Shown in pieces: positions 11,368-25,746 of a stretch of DNA of 64,000 nucleotides. This DNA comes from Artemia franciscana (taxonomy: Eukaryota > Arthropoda > Branchiopoda > Anostraca > Artemiidae). Location of the stretch: positions 19,640,038 through 19,704,037 of the forward strand of contig NC_088879.1 in the NCBI RefSeq assembly GCF_032884065.1, given 5' to 3'. Numbering within the stretch: position 1 is the first letter of the stretch; every line of letters starts with the position of its first letter. The translations under genes were made by a program, and so were the position numbers. The notes under the pieces are model-generated. The model did no database searches. It was not told the DNA's origin and saw nothing but the letters and a program-made list of their open reading frames with translations.

Positions 11368-13986
11368 ATGTTTAAGACCAATTTAAAACATAAAGAATAT
11401 GAAATGGGCGCATGTTCAAACATGGAAGATGAAGAAAATAAACTGAATACTTCTGAAAAACCGAATAACAAGGGAACAAACCTGAATTTGAAAGAGAGGG
11501 ATAAGAAAAAAGATTTGCGTCATCCGAATACTAAGAGAACACTGGGTAAATGTAAACTGCTGCTGAGCAACGAAGTCGATCAATATTTTGAAGAACAAGG
11601 ATTGGAGGGCCAGGAAAAATTGGCAAAAAGAAGGAAAATAGCCATGTTCGATAAGGAGGAAGTAAACAGTAGTTTAAATCGTGCAGTTCGTGAAGGAGAC
11701 CTAGAAGGAGCAAAGGAGTTAATCAACTCTTTTGGGCTGTCTTACATCAAAGAATGGTCAGATGGATACGTGCTACTTTGTCAAGCTCTGATTAACAAAA
11801 ACACAGCAATTGCTAAATTACTTTTAAATCACGATTGTAAAGTCAACATTGAAAATGGTCCGTATGCTGGCTTCGGAAGAATTATTCCATTTAAGATTAT
11901 TAAAAATAGAAAACTTACTGGTACGCCACTTCATCTGGCAGTTATTAGTGGTGATTTAGAAGTTATTAAGATGGTTTTAGATAAAGGTGCTGATGTTAAT
12001 GCAAGAGATATTTATGGAGAAAGTCCACTTCATTTAGCAGCTTCAAGTAGATGCTCACAGACTGTTGTTGAATGTCTTTTAAAGTTTGGTGCAGACGTTC
12101 ATATAAGAAATAGTAAACAACTAAGTCCACTACATTTAGCAGCTCATTGTGGGCACACACAAACAGTTGAATGTCTTTTAAGGTCTGGTGCGGATGTTAA
12201 TGCAAGAGACGTTAAGGACAGAAGTCCACTTCATTTAGCAGCTGGTCATGGACACACACAAACAGCTGAATGTCTTTCAAGGTGTGGTGCGGAAGTTAAT
12301 GCAAGAGACGTTAAGGACAGAAGTCCACTTCATTTAGCAGCTTTTCGTGGACACACACAAACAGCTGAATGCCTTTTAAGGTCTGGTGCGGATATTAATG
12401 CAACAGGCAAATATTACGGAAGTCCACTTCATTTAGCAGCTGTTCGTGGACACACACAAACAGCTGAATGTCTTTTAAGGTCTGGTGCGGATGTTAATGC
12501 AAGATGCATGCATGACCGAAGTCCACTTCATTTAGCAGCTGTTCATGGACACACACAAACAGCTGAATGTCTTTCAAGGTGTGGTGCGGAAGTTAATGCA
12601 AGAGACGTTAATGACAGTAGACCACTTCATTTAGCAGCTCATTGTGGGCACACACAAACAGTTGAATGTCTTTTAAAGTCTGGTGCGGATATTAATGCAA
12701 GAGGCAAAAATGACGGAAGTCCACTTCATTCAGCAGCTTTTTGTGGACAAACACACACAGCTGAATGTCTTTTAAGGTCTGGTGCGGATGTTAATGCAAG
12801 AAACATTTATGGCAAAAGTCCACTTCATTTAGCAGCTTTTCGTGGGCACCAAAAAACTGTTGAATATCTTTTAAAGTCTGGTGCGGATGTTAATGCAAGA
12901 AGCATAAATGACAAAAGTCCACTGCATTTAGCAGCTTTTCGTGGACACACACAAACAGCTGAATGTCTTTTAAGGTCTGGTGCGGATGTTAATGCAAGAA
13001 ACATTTATGGCAAAAGTCCACTTCATTTAGCAGCTTTTCGTGGGCACCAAAAAACTGTTGAATATCTTTTAAAGTCTGGTGCGGATGTTAATGCAAGAAG
13101 CATATATGACGAAAGTCCACTGCATTCAGCAGCTTTTTGTGGACACACACAAACAGCTGAATGTCTTTTAAGGTCTGGTGCGGATGTTAATGCAAGACTC
13201 ATTTATGGCAAAAGTCCACTTCATTTAGCAGCTTTTCGTGGGCACCAAAAAACTGTTGAATATCTTTTAAAGTCTGGTGCAGATGTTAATGCAAGAGACA
13301 TAGATGACGAAAGTCCACTTCATTTAGCAGTTTTAAATGTACAATCATCAAATATTTCGGGATCAGAAACCAATGTCTATAGTAGGCCTCGAGACAAGGA
13401 TGACATGACATCACTTCATGTAGTTGCAACTCTTCTGAAGCACGGAGCTGACATAAATATTACGAATAAAAATTACAGCACTGCGTTTAATGGTGCTGAT
13501 AATGATCTTGCTTCATATCTTGCATACCACGTATTAAAAATGCTGGCGGCAAACTTATATGTAAGTGAAAGAAACAAATCACTCTTAGTCCAGGCTCTTT
13601 CCTGTTCACAATGGGGTCAGTGTGAAAGAGAACTAGAGCAAATGAAGAGTGAGATAATATTTTGTAATATTTCGTTCTATGACATTTTTATTAAAGGAAT
13701 AAGCTTAACTGAATTATACATGATGAATGTAAATTCCTTGAAAAACTTACTGAAATCAGCAAATTGGGAAGCAAAATTTCCTATATGTAAAACCATAATT
13801 GCTAGCCATTTCAGAAAGAGTATAGAAGGGAAAGTGTTGCTTGAACTAGCCAATAGAAGCTTCAATTTTCTCTTTAACAGATTTGCTGAGTTACCACATG
13901 AATGTTCTGAACAGATACTGAACTATCTAAACAACGAAAACTTGAACAATTTGATAGATGCTTCTGAGCTTCATGACAACAGTTGA
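11368..13986 (+). CDS. Ankyrin-repeat protein with PRANC/F-box-like C-terminus
   Basis: A single uninterrupted frame of 872 codons. The N-terminus (about 1-110) is charged and low in complexity. Two degenerate ankyrin-like units follow, then about 15 regular 33-residue ankyrin repeats (about residues 184-660) with the pattern SPLHLAA..GH.QT.E.LL.SGADVNAR. The C-terminal 200 residues end in an F-box-like LPHECSEQILNYL, resembling the PRANC domain found with ankyrin repeats in some insects, Wolbachia and poxviruses. Such proteins commonly act as adaptors that bring bound targets to SCF ubiquitin ligases; that role is inferred here. The open frame extends a few codons upstream, but 11368 is its first ATG. 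Later in-frame ATGs at 11404 and 11422 have a stronger start context, so initiation may be there. There are no introns. The repeats are very similar at DNA level, indicating recent expansion. Helitron-related DNA begins about 80 bp after the stop. Confidence 0.85.
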   Translation: MFKTNLKHKEYEMGACSNMEDEENKLNTSEKPNNKGTNLNLKERDKKKDLRHPNTKRTLGKCKLLLSNEVDQYFEEQGLEGQEKLAKRRKIAMFDKEEVNSSLNRAVREGDLEGAKELINSFGLSYIKEWSDGYVLLCQALINKNTAIAKLLLNHDCKVNIENGPYAGFGRIIPFKIIKNRKLTGTPLHLAVISGDLEVIKMVLDKGADVNARDIYGESPLHLAASSRCSQTVVECLLKFGADVHIRNSKQLSPLHLAAHCGHTQTVECLLRSGADVNARDVKDRSPLHLAAGHGHTQTAECLSRCGAEVNARDVKDRSPLHLAAFRGHTQTAECLLRSGADINATGKYYGSPLHLAAVRGHTQTAECLLRSGADVNARCMHDRSPLHLAAVHGHTQTAECLSRCGAEVNARDVNDSRPLHLAAHCGHTQTVECLLKSGADINARGKNDGSPLHSAAFCGQTHTAECLLRSGADVNARNIYGKSPLHLAAFRGHQKTVEYLLKSGADVNARSINDKSPLHLAAFRGHTQTAECLLRSGADVNARNIYGKSPLHLAAFRGHQKTVEYLLKSGADVNARSIYDESPLHSAAFCGHTQTAECLLRSGADVNARLIYGKSPLHLAAFRGHQKTVEYLLKSGADVNARDIDDESPLHLAVLNVQSSNISGSETNVYSRPRDKDDMTSLHVVATLLKHGADINITNKNYSTAFNGADNDLASYLAYHVLKMLAANLYVSERNKSLLVQALSCSQWGQCERELEQMKSEIIFCNISFYDIFIKGISLTELYMMNVNSLKNLLKSANWEAKFPICKTIIASHFRKSIEGKVLLELANRSFNFLFNRFAELPHECSEQILNYLNNENLNNLIDASELHDNS
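11920..13330 (+). repeat. 99-bp coding tandem repeat with 198-bp higher-order period
   Basis: The ankyrin repeats are tandem 99-bp DNA units sharing long identical blocks such as 'ttaaggtctggtgcggatgt'. From about 12775 onwards the units alternate between two types (HTQTAECLLRSG and HQKTVEYLLKSG), giving a 198-bp period repeated about three times with only a few differences. This indicates recent unequal exchange or gene conversion inside the gene. Confidence 0.85.
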
Positions 13987-14065
13987 GAAGGAATGGTACC
14001 ATTAAGAGTTTCTGGCATAAACTTATTGGTTTAGTGATTGAAAAATATCCTAAGAGTGCAGTGGT

Positions 14066-14068
14066 TTA

Positions 14069-14107
<39 letters not shown>

Positions 14108-14965
14108 AAAATAACTTTTTTGTCGACTGACGTCACGTTTGTCGACTGACGTCATTATAAGGATTGAGCATTATGACATATTTTATGTATTTTGTATGTT
14201 TGTACGTCATTATAAATTGCCGTCATTATAAGTATATAATGCTTTGTATATGACGTCATTATACGTATATAAGGCTTGCAATTCAAAGAGAATATTTAGT
14301 GTAAATCCTACAATGGCAGAAGAAACAGCCGAGGAATCAAATCGTGCCGAGGAATCAAACAGGCTTGCGGCTCAAAGAGATAATGCCAAACAAGAGTAGC
14401 GTAAATACAGGGTTGTGGCCAAAAGAGAAAGTAACAATAGAAAGCGTGTCGAGGAATCACAAGAACGACGTGCAAACAGGCTTGCAACTCAAAGAGATAA
14501 TGCCAAAAGAAAGGGTGCCGAGGAATCACATGCCCAGCGTGAAAACAGGCTTGCGGCTTCAAAGAGAAATTACCAAAGAAAATCGTCCAAAGGAATTACA
14601 AGAGCAATGTGAAAACAGGCTTGTGGCTCAAAGAGATAATGCCAAAAGAAAGCGTGCCGAGGAGTCACAAGAACAACGTGAAAACAGGCTTGCGGCGAAC
14701 GGGACACAGGGACACAACTACAACGGGTACACCAGGAGGGGGGCACAGGGAGGACATCTAAATGACGATGGTGATTAGCAGTCACTATCAACAATGCTCA
14801 ACGGCACTCATTAGAAAAATGCGATATAGATCTGAATACGGATTGTTTTTCCCATGGACAATTATATGTTGCATGTTCAAGAGTCGGTAAACCTGACAAT
14901 CTATTTATATACACAGACAATGGGACAGCGAAGAATTTTGTATATTCGATGTTTTACGTAGTTAA

Positions 14966-14968
<3 letters not shown>
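14066..14968 (+). mobile_element. Helitron fragment: 5' end, Rep N-terminus and helicase tail
   Basis: It starts with a short TA tract and 'tatataaaaataac', like the 5' termini of other copies here. CRE-like octamers follow at 14128, 14147 and 14251, then a TATA-rich leader and an ATG at 14313. Next come coding repeats of the Helitron Rep N-terminus. Near 14785 it jumps to the very end of the helicase gene (the segment encoding the [14 protein letters not shown] block) and its short 3' leader. The Rep and helicase cores have been deleted. No 3' hairpin is present before the next TA tract. Confidence 0.7.
14313..14780 (+). pseudogene. Helitron Rep-helicase N-terminal coding remnant
   Basis: ATG at 14313 opens a frame encoding repeats of the type AEESQEQRENRLAAQRDNAKRK, with a period of about 24 codons. 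Such charged helical repeats precede the Rep domain in many animal Helitron proteins. A TAG interrupts the first frame at 14397-14399. The repeats continue downstream across shifts between frames until about 14700, where CGGGACACAGGGACACAAC-type minisatellite sequence takes over. It cannot encode an active protein. Confidence 0.65.

Positions 14969-15037
<69 letters not shown>
14969..15037. repeat. (TA)n tract between two Helitron pieces
   Basis: About 69 bp of TA repeat. It sits between the helicase-tail leader ('gttttacgtagttaaaac') and the 'aaataagttgtctgtg' motif that marks the next Helitron 5' end. Confidence 0.9.
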
Positions 15038-18834
<3,797 letters not shown>

Positions 18835-18931
18835 GTCTGTCTGTCTGTCTGTGGAACAGGTGACGTCATGTTTCTGTGTCGGCTGACGTCATGAAATTAG
18901 TTGTCGTCATTTTTGCTTTGACGGTGACGCT

Positions 18932-21644
18932 GCAATACCTGATAAAAATGTCGATAAGGGGTTACATGATATTATTGTAAAAAGTATGATACATGGACCT
19001 TGCGGTGCACTGAACGAAAATTCACCATGCATGGCCAAAGGAAGGTGCACAAAGCAATATCCTCGACTTTTAGTATCAAACACAATTACTGGCAATGATG
19101 GTTACCCACAATATAGAAGAAGATCTACTGAAGATGGCGGTAAAACAGCAATAATAAAGAAGCGTAATGGTACCACCATCGAAGTAGATAACCAGTGGGT
19201 TGTTCCATATTCCCCATTATTATCAAAAACATTTAATGCACACATAAACGTTGAATACTGTAACTCCGTAAAGGCAATCAAATACATATGTAAATACTTC
19301 AACAAAGGCAGTGACATGGCAGTTTTTGGCTTGCAGCCCGAAATCAAAGATTTCGATGAAATCGTACAATATCAGGCTGGAAGATACATAAGCAGTAATG
19401 AAGCTGTTTGGCGAATTCTTTCATTTCCGATACATGATCGTAGTCCAGCTGTTGTTCACTTAGCGGTACATTTACAGAATGGTCAACGTGTTTATTTCAC
19501 GGAAACCAACGTGCAACAAAGAGTCCTGAATCCACCGGATACAACATTAACAGCTTTTTTTTCGCTTTGCAAAAATGATTCTTTTGCAAAAAAACTGCTG
19601 GATACTGAAGTGCCTTCCTATTACACGTGGAATACTAAAAATAAAGTATTTGAACGTCGAAAACAGGGTAAGTCAGTCGACGGCCAACCTACCATCTTCA
19701 AAGATACCACGATAGGAAGACTCTACACCGTTCACCCCAATCAACATGAATGCTTCTTTCTATGCCTGCTTTTGGTGAATGTACCCGGTCCGACATCCTT
19801 TGAGTATTTGAGGACTGTAAATGGTACTATACATGACACTTACCGTAGTGCATGCCAAGCTCTGAATTTATTGGAGAATGACCAGCACTGGGATAACTGC
19901 ATCAATGACGCATGCGAAACGTAAACCCCAAGTCAAATTCGTGCATTGTTTGGCATCATTTTAACAACTTGCTCTCCATCAGCTCCTACAGAGTTATGGG
20001 AAAAATATAAGTCAAAAATGTCCGAAGATATACTCCATCGAAAACAGTTAGAGACGTCAGATATGACTTTTGATTTTACATCAGAAATTTATAACTACAC
20101 TTTAGTTGTTATAGAAGATTTGTGCGTACGTATGGCAAACAAACCTCTTCAGGATTTGGGAATGCCTTCACCTAACCCTATCGCTGCTGTTTCGACATGT
20201 GTAGAATTGGATCGTGAACAAAGTTACAGTACGAGTGATCTATTGTCGTATGTACAAAATAACATTTCCAAGTTAACGTCGGAACAAAAAGACATTTATG
20301 ATACGATAATGCATTGTGTCGATAACAACGTTGGAGAAATTTTCTTTTTGGATGAGCCAGGAGGTACTGGTAAAACTTTTGTGATAAAACTGATTCTGGC
20401 ATCAATTCGATCAAAAAATGATATAGCGTTGGCAATTGCGTCGTCCGGAATAGCCGCAACATTGCTGCCTGGTGGAAGAACTGCTCATTCCGCTTTGAAA
20501 TTGCCTCTGAACTTGCATTCTACAGAAACTCCCACGTGCAATATTTCCAAATCATCTGGGATGGGTAAAGTATTGCAGCAATGCAAACTTATTATTTGGG
20601 ATGAGTGCACAATGGCACACAAAAAATCGCTCGAGGCTCTGGATCAATGCTTGAAAGATTTGCGAGGGAAGTCGAAACCCTTTGGCAGCACATTAATATT
20701 GCTTGCGGGAGATTTCAGGCAAACATTACCTATAATACCTAGATCAACTCCTGCAGACGAAATGAATGCTTGCCTGAAAAATTCTAATTTATGGGCAGAC
20801 GTAAAAACATTAAAATTAACTACAAATATGCGTGTCCGATTGCAAAACGATGACTCTGGTCAAACATTTTCAGATCAATTGCTGGCAATGGGAAACGGAA
20901 AGCTCCCAGTAGACTCAATTTCAGGACGTATACAACTACCTGCTGATTTCTGTAATTTAGTGACGTCCAAAAATGAATTGATTGAAAAAGTATTTCCGAA
21001 TATTCTAAAAAATTATAAAAATAATAAATGGCTAAGTGAAAGAGCGATTCTCGCACCCAAAAATATAGACGTCCACGAAATCAACAATATTGTTTTGACC
21101 AAGATTCGAGACAAGGCAGTCCTTTACAAGTCAGTCGACACAGTTTTGGAACCAAATGAAGCGGTTAATTATCCATCTGAATTTTTAAATTCCATAGATC
21201 TTTCAGGGTTTCCACCACACGTGCTACAACTAAAAATAGGCGTACCAATAATACTTTTAAGAAATATAAACCCACCAAAGCTTTGCAATGGCACTCGATT
21301 TGCCGTAAAAAAAAACAATGGAAAACCTAATAGAGGCCACAATCTTGACAGGGCCTTTTGAGGGTGAGGCTGTTCTTATTCCTCGCATTCCCATGATTCC
21401 AACGGATCTGCCTTTTCAATTTAAAAGATTGCAATTCCCAATTCGATTAGCATTTGCAATCACCATTAACAAAGCTCAAGGTCAATCATTAGAAAAATGT
21501 GGTATAGATCTTAATACTAATTGTTTTTCCCATGGACAATTGTACGTTGCATGTTCGAGGGTCGGTAAACCTGACAATCTATTTATATGCAGCGACAATT
21601 GGACAGCGAAGAATGTTGTATATTCGCAAGTTTTACGCAGTTAA
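18932..21644 (+). pseudogene. Helitron Rep/Pif1-helicase pseudogene
   Basis: In Helitrons a HUH-type Rep domain nicks and joins DNA during rolling-circle transposition, and a Pif1-type helicase unwinds it. Here the Rep part starts after its HUH motif. It retains HGPCG and the two-tyrosine block KYICKYFNKG (about 19277-19310). The helicase keeps the Walker A GGTGKT, DECTM, AGDFRQTLP, TNMR, the [12 protein letters not shown] block and [11 protein letters not shown]. It is disabled by the missing N-terminus, by an in-frame TAA at 19922-19924, and by a frameshift at an A9 run near 21306-21314. Otherwise it is well preserved, so decay looks recent. Confidence 0.9.
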
Positions 21645-22157
21645 TTTGTATTTGGGAACCAAATGAAGCGGTTAATTATCCATCTGAATTTTTAAATTCC
21701 ATAGATCTTTCAGGGTTTCCACCACACGTGCTACAACTAAAAATAGGCGTACCAATAATACTTTTAAGAAATATAAACCCACCAAAGCTTTGCAATGGCA
21801 CTCGATTTGCCGTAAAAAAAAACAATGGAAAACCTAATAGAGGCCACAATCTTGACAGGGCCTTTTGAGGGTGAGGCTGTTCTTATTCCTCGCATTCCCA
21901 TGATTCCAACGGATCTGCCTTTTCAATTTAAAAGATTGCAATTCCCAATTCGATTAGCATTTGCAACCACCATCAACAAAGCTCAAGGGCAATCACTAGA
22001 AAAATGTGGTATAGATCTTAATACAGATTGCTTTACCAATGTACAATTGTATGTTGCATCTTTGAGGGTCGGTAAACTTGACAATCTATTTATACGCACA
22101 GACAATGGGACAGCGAAGAATGTTGTATATTCACAAGTTTTACGTAGTTAATTTGTA
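21144..22157 (+). repeat. Tandem 507-bp duplication of the helicase 3' end
   Basis: Positions 21144-21650 and 21651-22157 are direct copies encoding the last third of the helicase. Both carry the same A-run frameshift, so the frameshift predates the duplication. The copies differ by scattered substitutions, for example [11 protein letters not shown] against NVQLYVASLRV at the end. Confidence 0.9.
21651..22151 (+). pseudogene. Second copy of helicase C-terminal segment
   Basis: This product of the 507-bp tandem duplication encodes the region after motif IV through to VVYSQVLRS and stop. It cannot be expressed as a separate enzyme because it lacks the ATPase motifs. Its final motif is further degraded than in the first copy (the ACSRV serine/arginine context is altered to ASLRV). 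Confidence 0.85.
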
Positions 22158-22178
22158 TTGTATCTATCTATCTATCTA

Positions 22179-22661
<483 letters not shown>

Positions 22662-22663
22662 TA

Positions 22664-23885
22664 TCTATATAAAATTAAGTTCACCGGTGAATGTAAATGC
22701 AACGTGTGCAACGTAAATGTAAATGCAGGGAATATAAATGACGACCTGGACACTCAAAGAGAAATTACAAACTGGGACACCGGGATGAAATGAACGAAAT
22801 GAACGTTCACCGGTGAATGTAAATGCCTTTTTCTCTGCTTGTATCCAATTATGCAAGCTATGATGGTAAAATTTAGGCTAAATTTGATTATAAATATTAG
22901 AAATGGGTCAAAAACCTGACATAAGCTAACCTAACCCAACATAACTTAACCAAACCTCATCTAACCTGTCATCATTTAACCTTTCATTAAATTGAAAAAG
23001 GTGACTGGCAACGCTGACTAAATCCAAGGAGAAAATAGTGTGTTTCGGACTCTCAGCCGTTCTTATTTATAAATGGCATTTACGGAATTGCTGAAAATTT
23101 TATCTACCAACATCCCGATTGACGTGAATCGGGGTCAAATTGCTATAAGATTCGTTTGTAAATTTTTACGGACGAAAACTGCTTTCCAAAACGGCTAATT
23201 AATTTAACGTATTGATTTTTACGGTTCGACGTTGCAACAGTGACGAAAATGGGATACTCCGCTAAAAACTTCGTAGTTTTGAAACAGCCACAATAAAATT
23301 GCAGAGGATTGCGGTTTTCAGATTTAAATAAGCCTAAGATAGATCCTGGGGCGAAGAATGTTTCCATTTCGTTGTCCTTTTACTTAAATTTATTAATTTA
23401 ATGTTTTTAATTTGCTTTGGATTTTAATAGATATGTATTTCGAATTCAAATTCTTAACAGCAATATATATTGCGTAACATAACTTGCTTGTCAGCAAGGG
23501 AATTCAAGGTCAGTTTAACAATAGTTTATTGACTATGCTTGGAGAAGATAGTTGGGGAAGGGGAGAAAGGAGGAGGGGTTATGCCTCCTCCTTTCAAAGG
23601 AAATGGGTTCCCCCAAAAAGCACAAGATAGGGAAAACTAGGATTTTGACAGATACTCCAGAGAAGGAATCCCTTGAAGCAGAGGCTCAGGCAAAGCTTGA
23701 CAAGAAAACTAAAAAAAGAGTTCCTAAACGTAAACCAGATGAGTCCTTGAAATTGGAGTCATTGAAGAAGTCCAAGGTTGCTTCCATTGACGAGGAGGCT
23801 GAAGATAGCATTTAAGACAAAGATATGCAGCTAATAGACGATTCGGATGATGAGTCTTTGCACGAAGTGCCACCCCAACAGCTAG
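22664..23885 (+). mobile_element. Helitron-like copy with foreign interior
   Basis: It begins TCTATATAAAATTAAGTTC, two bases (TA) after the preceding CTAG, and ends at CTAG (23882-23885). The 3' hairpin is incomplete: 'gcac gaa gtgc' is paired, but the rest of the left arm is replaced by 'gatgagtctt'. The interior (about 22800-23860) is unlike other copies: a twice-used 'caccggtgaatgtaaatgc' block, AT-rich sequence, and a coding fragment at 23602-23815. I interpret it as a Helitron that captured unrelated DNA up to its terminator, or as a fusion of a 5' end with a distant 3' end. Confidence 0.6.
23602..23815 (+). pseudogene. Captured coding fragment, possibly a transposase tail
   Basis: The frame starting MGSPKKHKIGKTRILTDTPE is lysine- and glutamate-rich and continues past TAA at 23813-23815 with an acidic DSDDES stretch. 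The GKTxILTxTPxK pattern and the acidic tail resemble the C-terminal end of pogo/Tigger-type DDE transposases, but similarity of such low-complexity sequence is weak evidence. It lies inside a Helitron-like copy, so it is probably captured. Confidence 0.35.
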
Positions 23886-23992
23886 TATCTATATAAAAAT
23901 AAGTTGTTTGTCTGTCTGTCGAGTGACGTCACTGTCCGCATTTGACGTCTGAATTATTTCATCATTTACCAATTCAAAACGAATGTATTCAA

Positions 23993-24073
23993 GCCGAAGT
24001 AGCTCAGTTGGTAAAGCGTTATATTCCAGGTTCTAGGTCCGAGAGGTTCCAGGTTCGAACCTTTGCTTTAGTA
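23993..24073 (+). ncRNA. tRNA-like sequence 1 inside Helitron
   Basis: A-box-like TAGCTCAGTTGGTAAAGC and a B-box GGTTCGAACC are present. The D stem (GCTC/AAGC-like) and T arm (CCAGG, TTCGAAC loop) fold, but the acceptor stem has mismatches. The anticodon region does not fold into a 5-bp stem. It is a tRNA-derived sequence rather than a functional tRNA gene. A poly(A)-like satellite follows. Confidence 0.6.
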
Positions 24074-24348
24074 TTAATACAAAAGAAGAAGAAAAAAACT
24101 AAAAAAGGTAAAAACTACAAAAAAAAACTAAAACAAAGGTAAAAAACTAAAATATAAAGAAAAAAAAAAGGTAAAAACTACCAAAATAAAAAAAAAAGAA
24201 ACTAAAAACCAATAAAAACCTAAAAAAACTAAAAACTGAAAAAGAAAAAAACTAAAAGAAGAAAAAAAACTGAAAAATAAAGGGAAAAAGAAAACTAAAA
24301 CAATAAAAATGAAAATAAACAAAAACTGAAAAATATAAATACATTCAG
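24074..24348. repeat. A-rich satellite after tRNA-like unit
   Basis: Irregular aaaaaactaaaaa / ggtaaaaac units, the same low-complexity family as 41040-41700. It separates the two tRNA-like copies, which together with it form a direct repeat of about 356 bp. Confidence 0.75.
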
Positions 24349-24429
24349 GCTGAAGTAGCTTAGTTGGTAAAGCGTTATGTTCCAGGTTTTAGGTCCGAGA
24401 GGTTCCAGGTTCGAACCTTGGCTTTAGCA
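24349..24429 (+). ncRNA. tRNA-like sequence 2 inside Helitron
   Basis: This is the best of the three copies. The acceptor stem GCTGAAG/CTTTAGC pairs over 7 bp with one G-T, the D stem is GCTT/AAGC, and the T stem CCAGG/CTTGG has a TTCGAAC loop. Between the D and T stems there are about 30 nt with an internal TTCCAGGTT repeat and no anticodon stem. RNA polymerase III promoter boxes are intact, so transcription is possible, but aminoacylation of a normal tRNA is unlikely. Confidence 0.65.
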
Positions 24430-24846
24430 TTAATACAGAAGAAGAAGAAAAAAAAAAAAAGGTAAAAACTACAAAAAAAACTAAAAAAGAAAAAAAAAAA
24501 AAAAAAAAAAAGGTAAAAAGAAAAAAAAAATAAAAACTATTAAAAAAAACTAAAAAAATTAAAAACTGAACCGTGCCATTGTAGCCATTGTAAACCGTGA
24601 CGGGGGGCACAGGGAGGATATATAAATGACGATGGGGACACAGGGAATGTTTGATTAGCAATCACCATCAACAAAGCTCAAGGGCAATCATTAGAATAAT
24701 GAGGTATAGATCTATATACGGATTGTTTTTCCCATGGACAATTATATGTTGCATGTTCAAGAGTCGGTAAACCTGACAATCTATTTATATAAACAGACAA
24801 TGGGACAGCGAAGAATGTTGTATATTCGCAAGTTTTACGTAGTTTA

Positions 24847-25093
<247 letters not shown>

Positions 25094-25351
25094 CAGGTGG
25101 GACACAGGGACACAACTACAATGGCGCATAACTAATATGGCGCGTAACGACTTACGCGCGCGGGGGGGCTTGGGGGGCGTGAAGCGCCCCCACCAACTAG
25201 GTGTTGGGGTGGTCCGAAGCGCCATCCCAATAGCTAGTATATATTATATATATAAAAATAAGTTGTTTGTCTGTCTGTCGAGTGACGTCACTGTCCGCAT
25301 TTGACGTCTGAATTATTTCATCATTTACCAATTCAAAACGAATGTATTCAA

Positions 25352-25434
25352 GCCGAAGTAGCTCAGTTGGTAAAGCGTTATATGTTCCAGGTTTTAGGTC
25401 CGAGAGGTTCCAGGTTCGAACCTTGGCTTTAGCA
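25352..25434 (+). ncRNA. tRNA-like sequence 3 inside Helitron
   Basis: Nearly identical to the copies at 23993 and 24349, with a 2-nt insertion after the D arm. The A box TAGCTCAGTTGG and the B box GGTTCGAACC are intact. The T arm pairs CCAGG/CTTGG. An A-rich satellite again follows directly. Confidence 0.6.
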
Positions 25435-25746
25435 TTAATACAGAAGAAGAAAAAAAATAAAAAAGGTAAAAACTACAAAAAGAAAAAAAAGAAAAAAACT
25501 AAAAAAAGGTAAAAAGAAAAAAAAACTAAAAACTATTAAAAAAAACTAAAAAAATTAAAAACTGAACCGTGCCATTGTAGCCATTGTAAACCGTGCCGGG
25601 GGGCACAGGGAGGATATATAAATGACGATGGGGACACAGGGAATGTTTGATTAGCAATCACCATCAACAAAGCTCAAGGGCAATCATTAGAATAATGAGG
25701 TATAGATCTAAATACGGATTGTTTTTCCCATGGACAATTATATCCC

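Noticed and set aside
23993-24073. Calling a functional tRNA gene
   Set aside because: No anticodon stem can be formed and the spacing between D and T arms is wrong; annotated as tRNA-like only.
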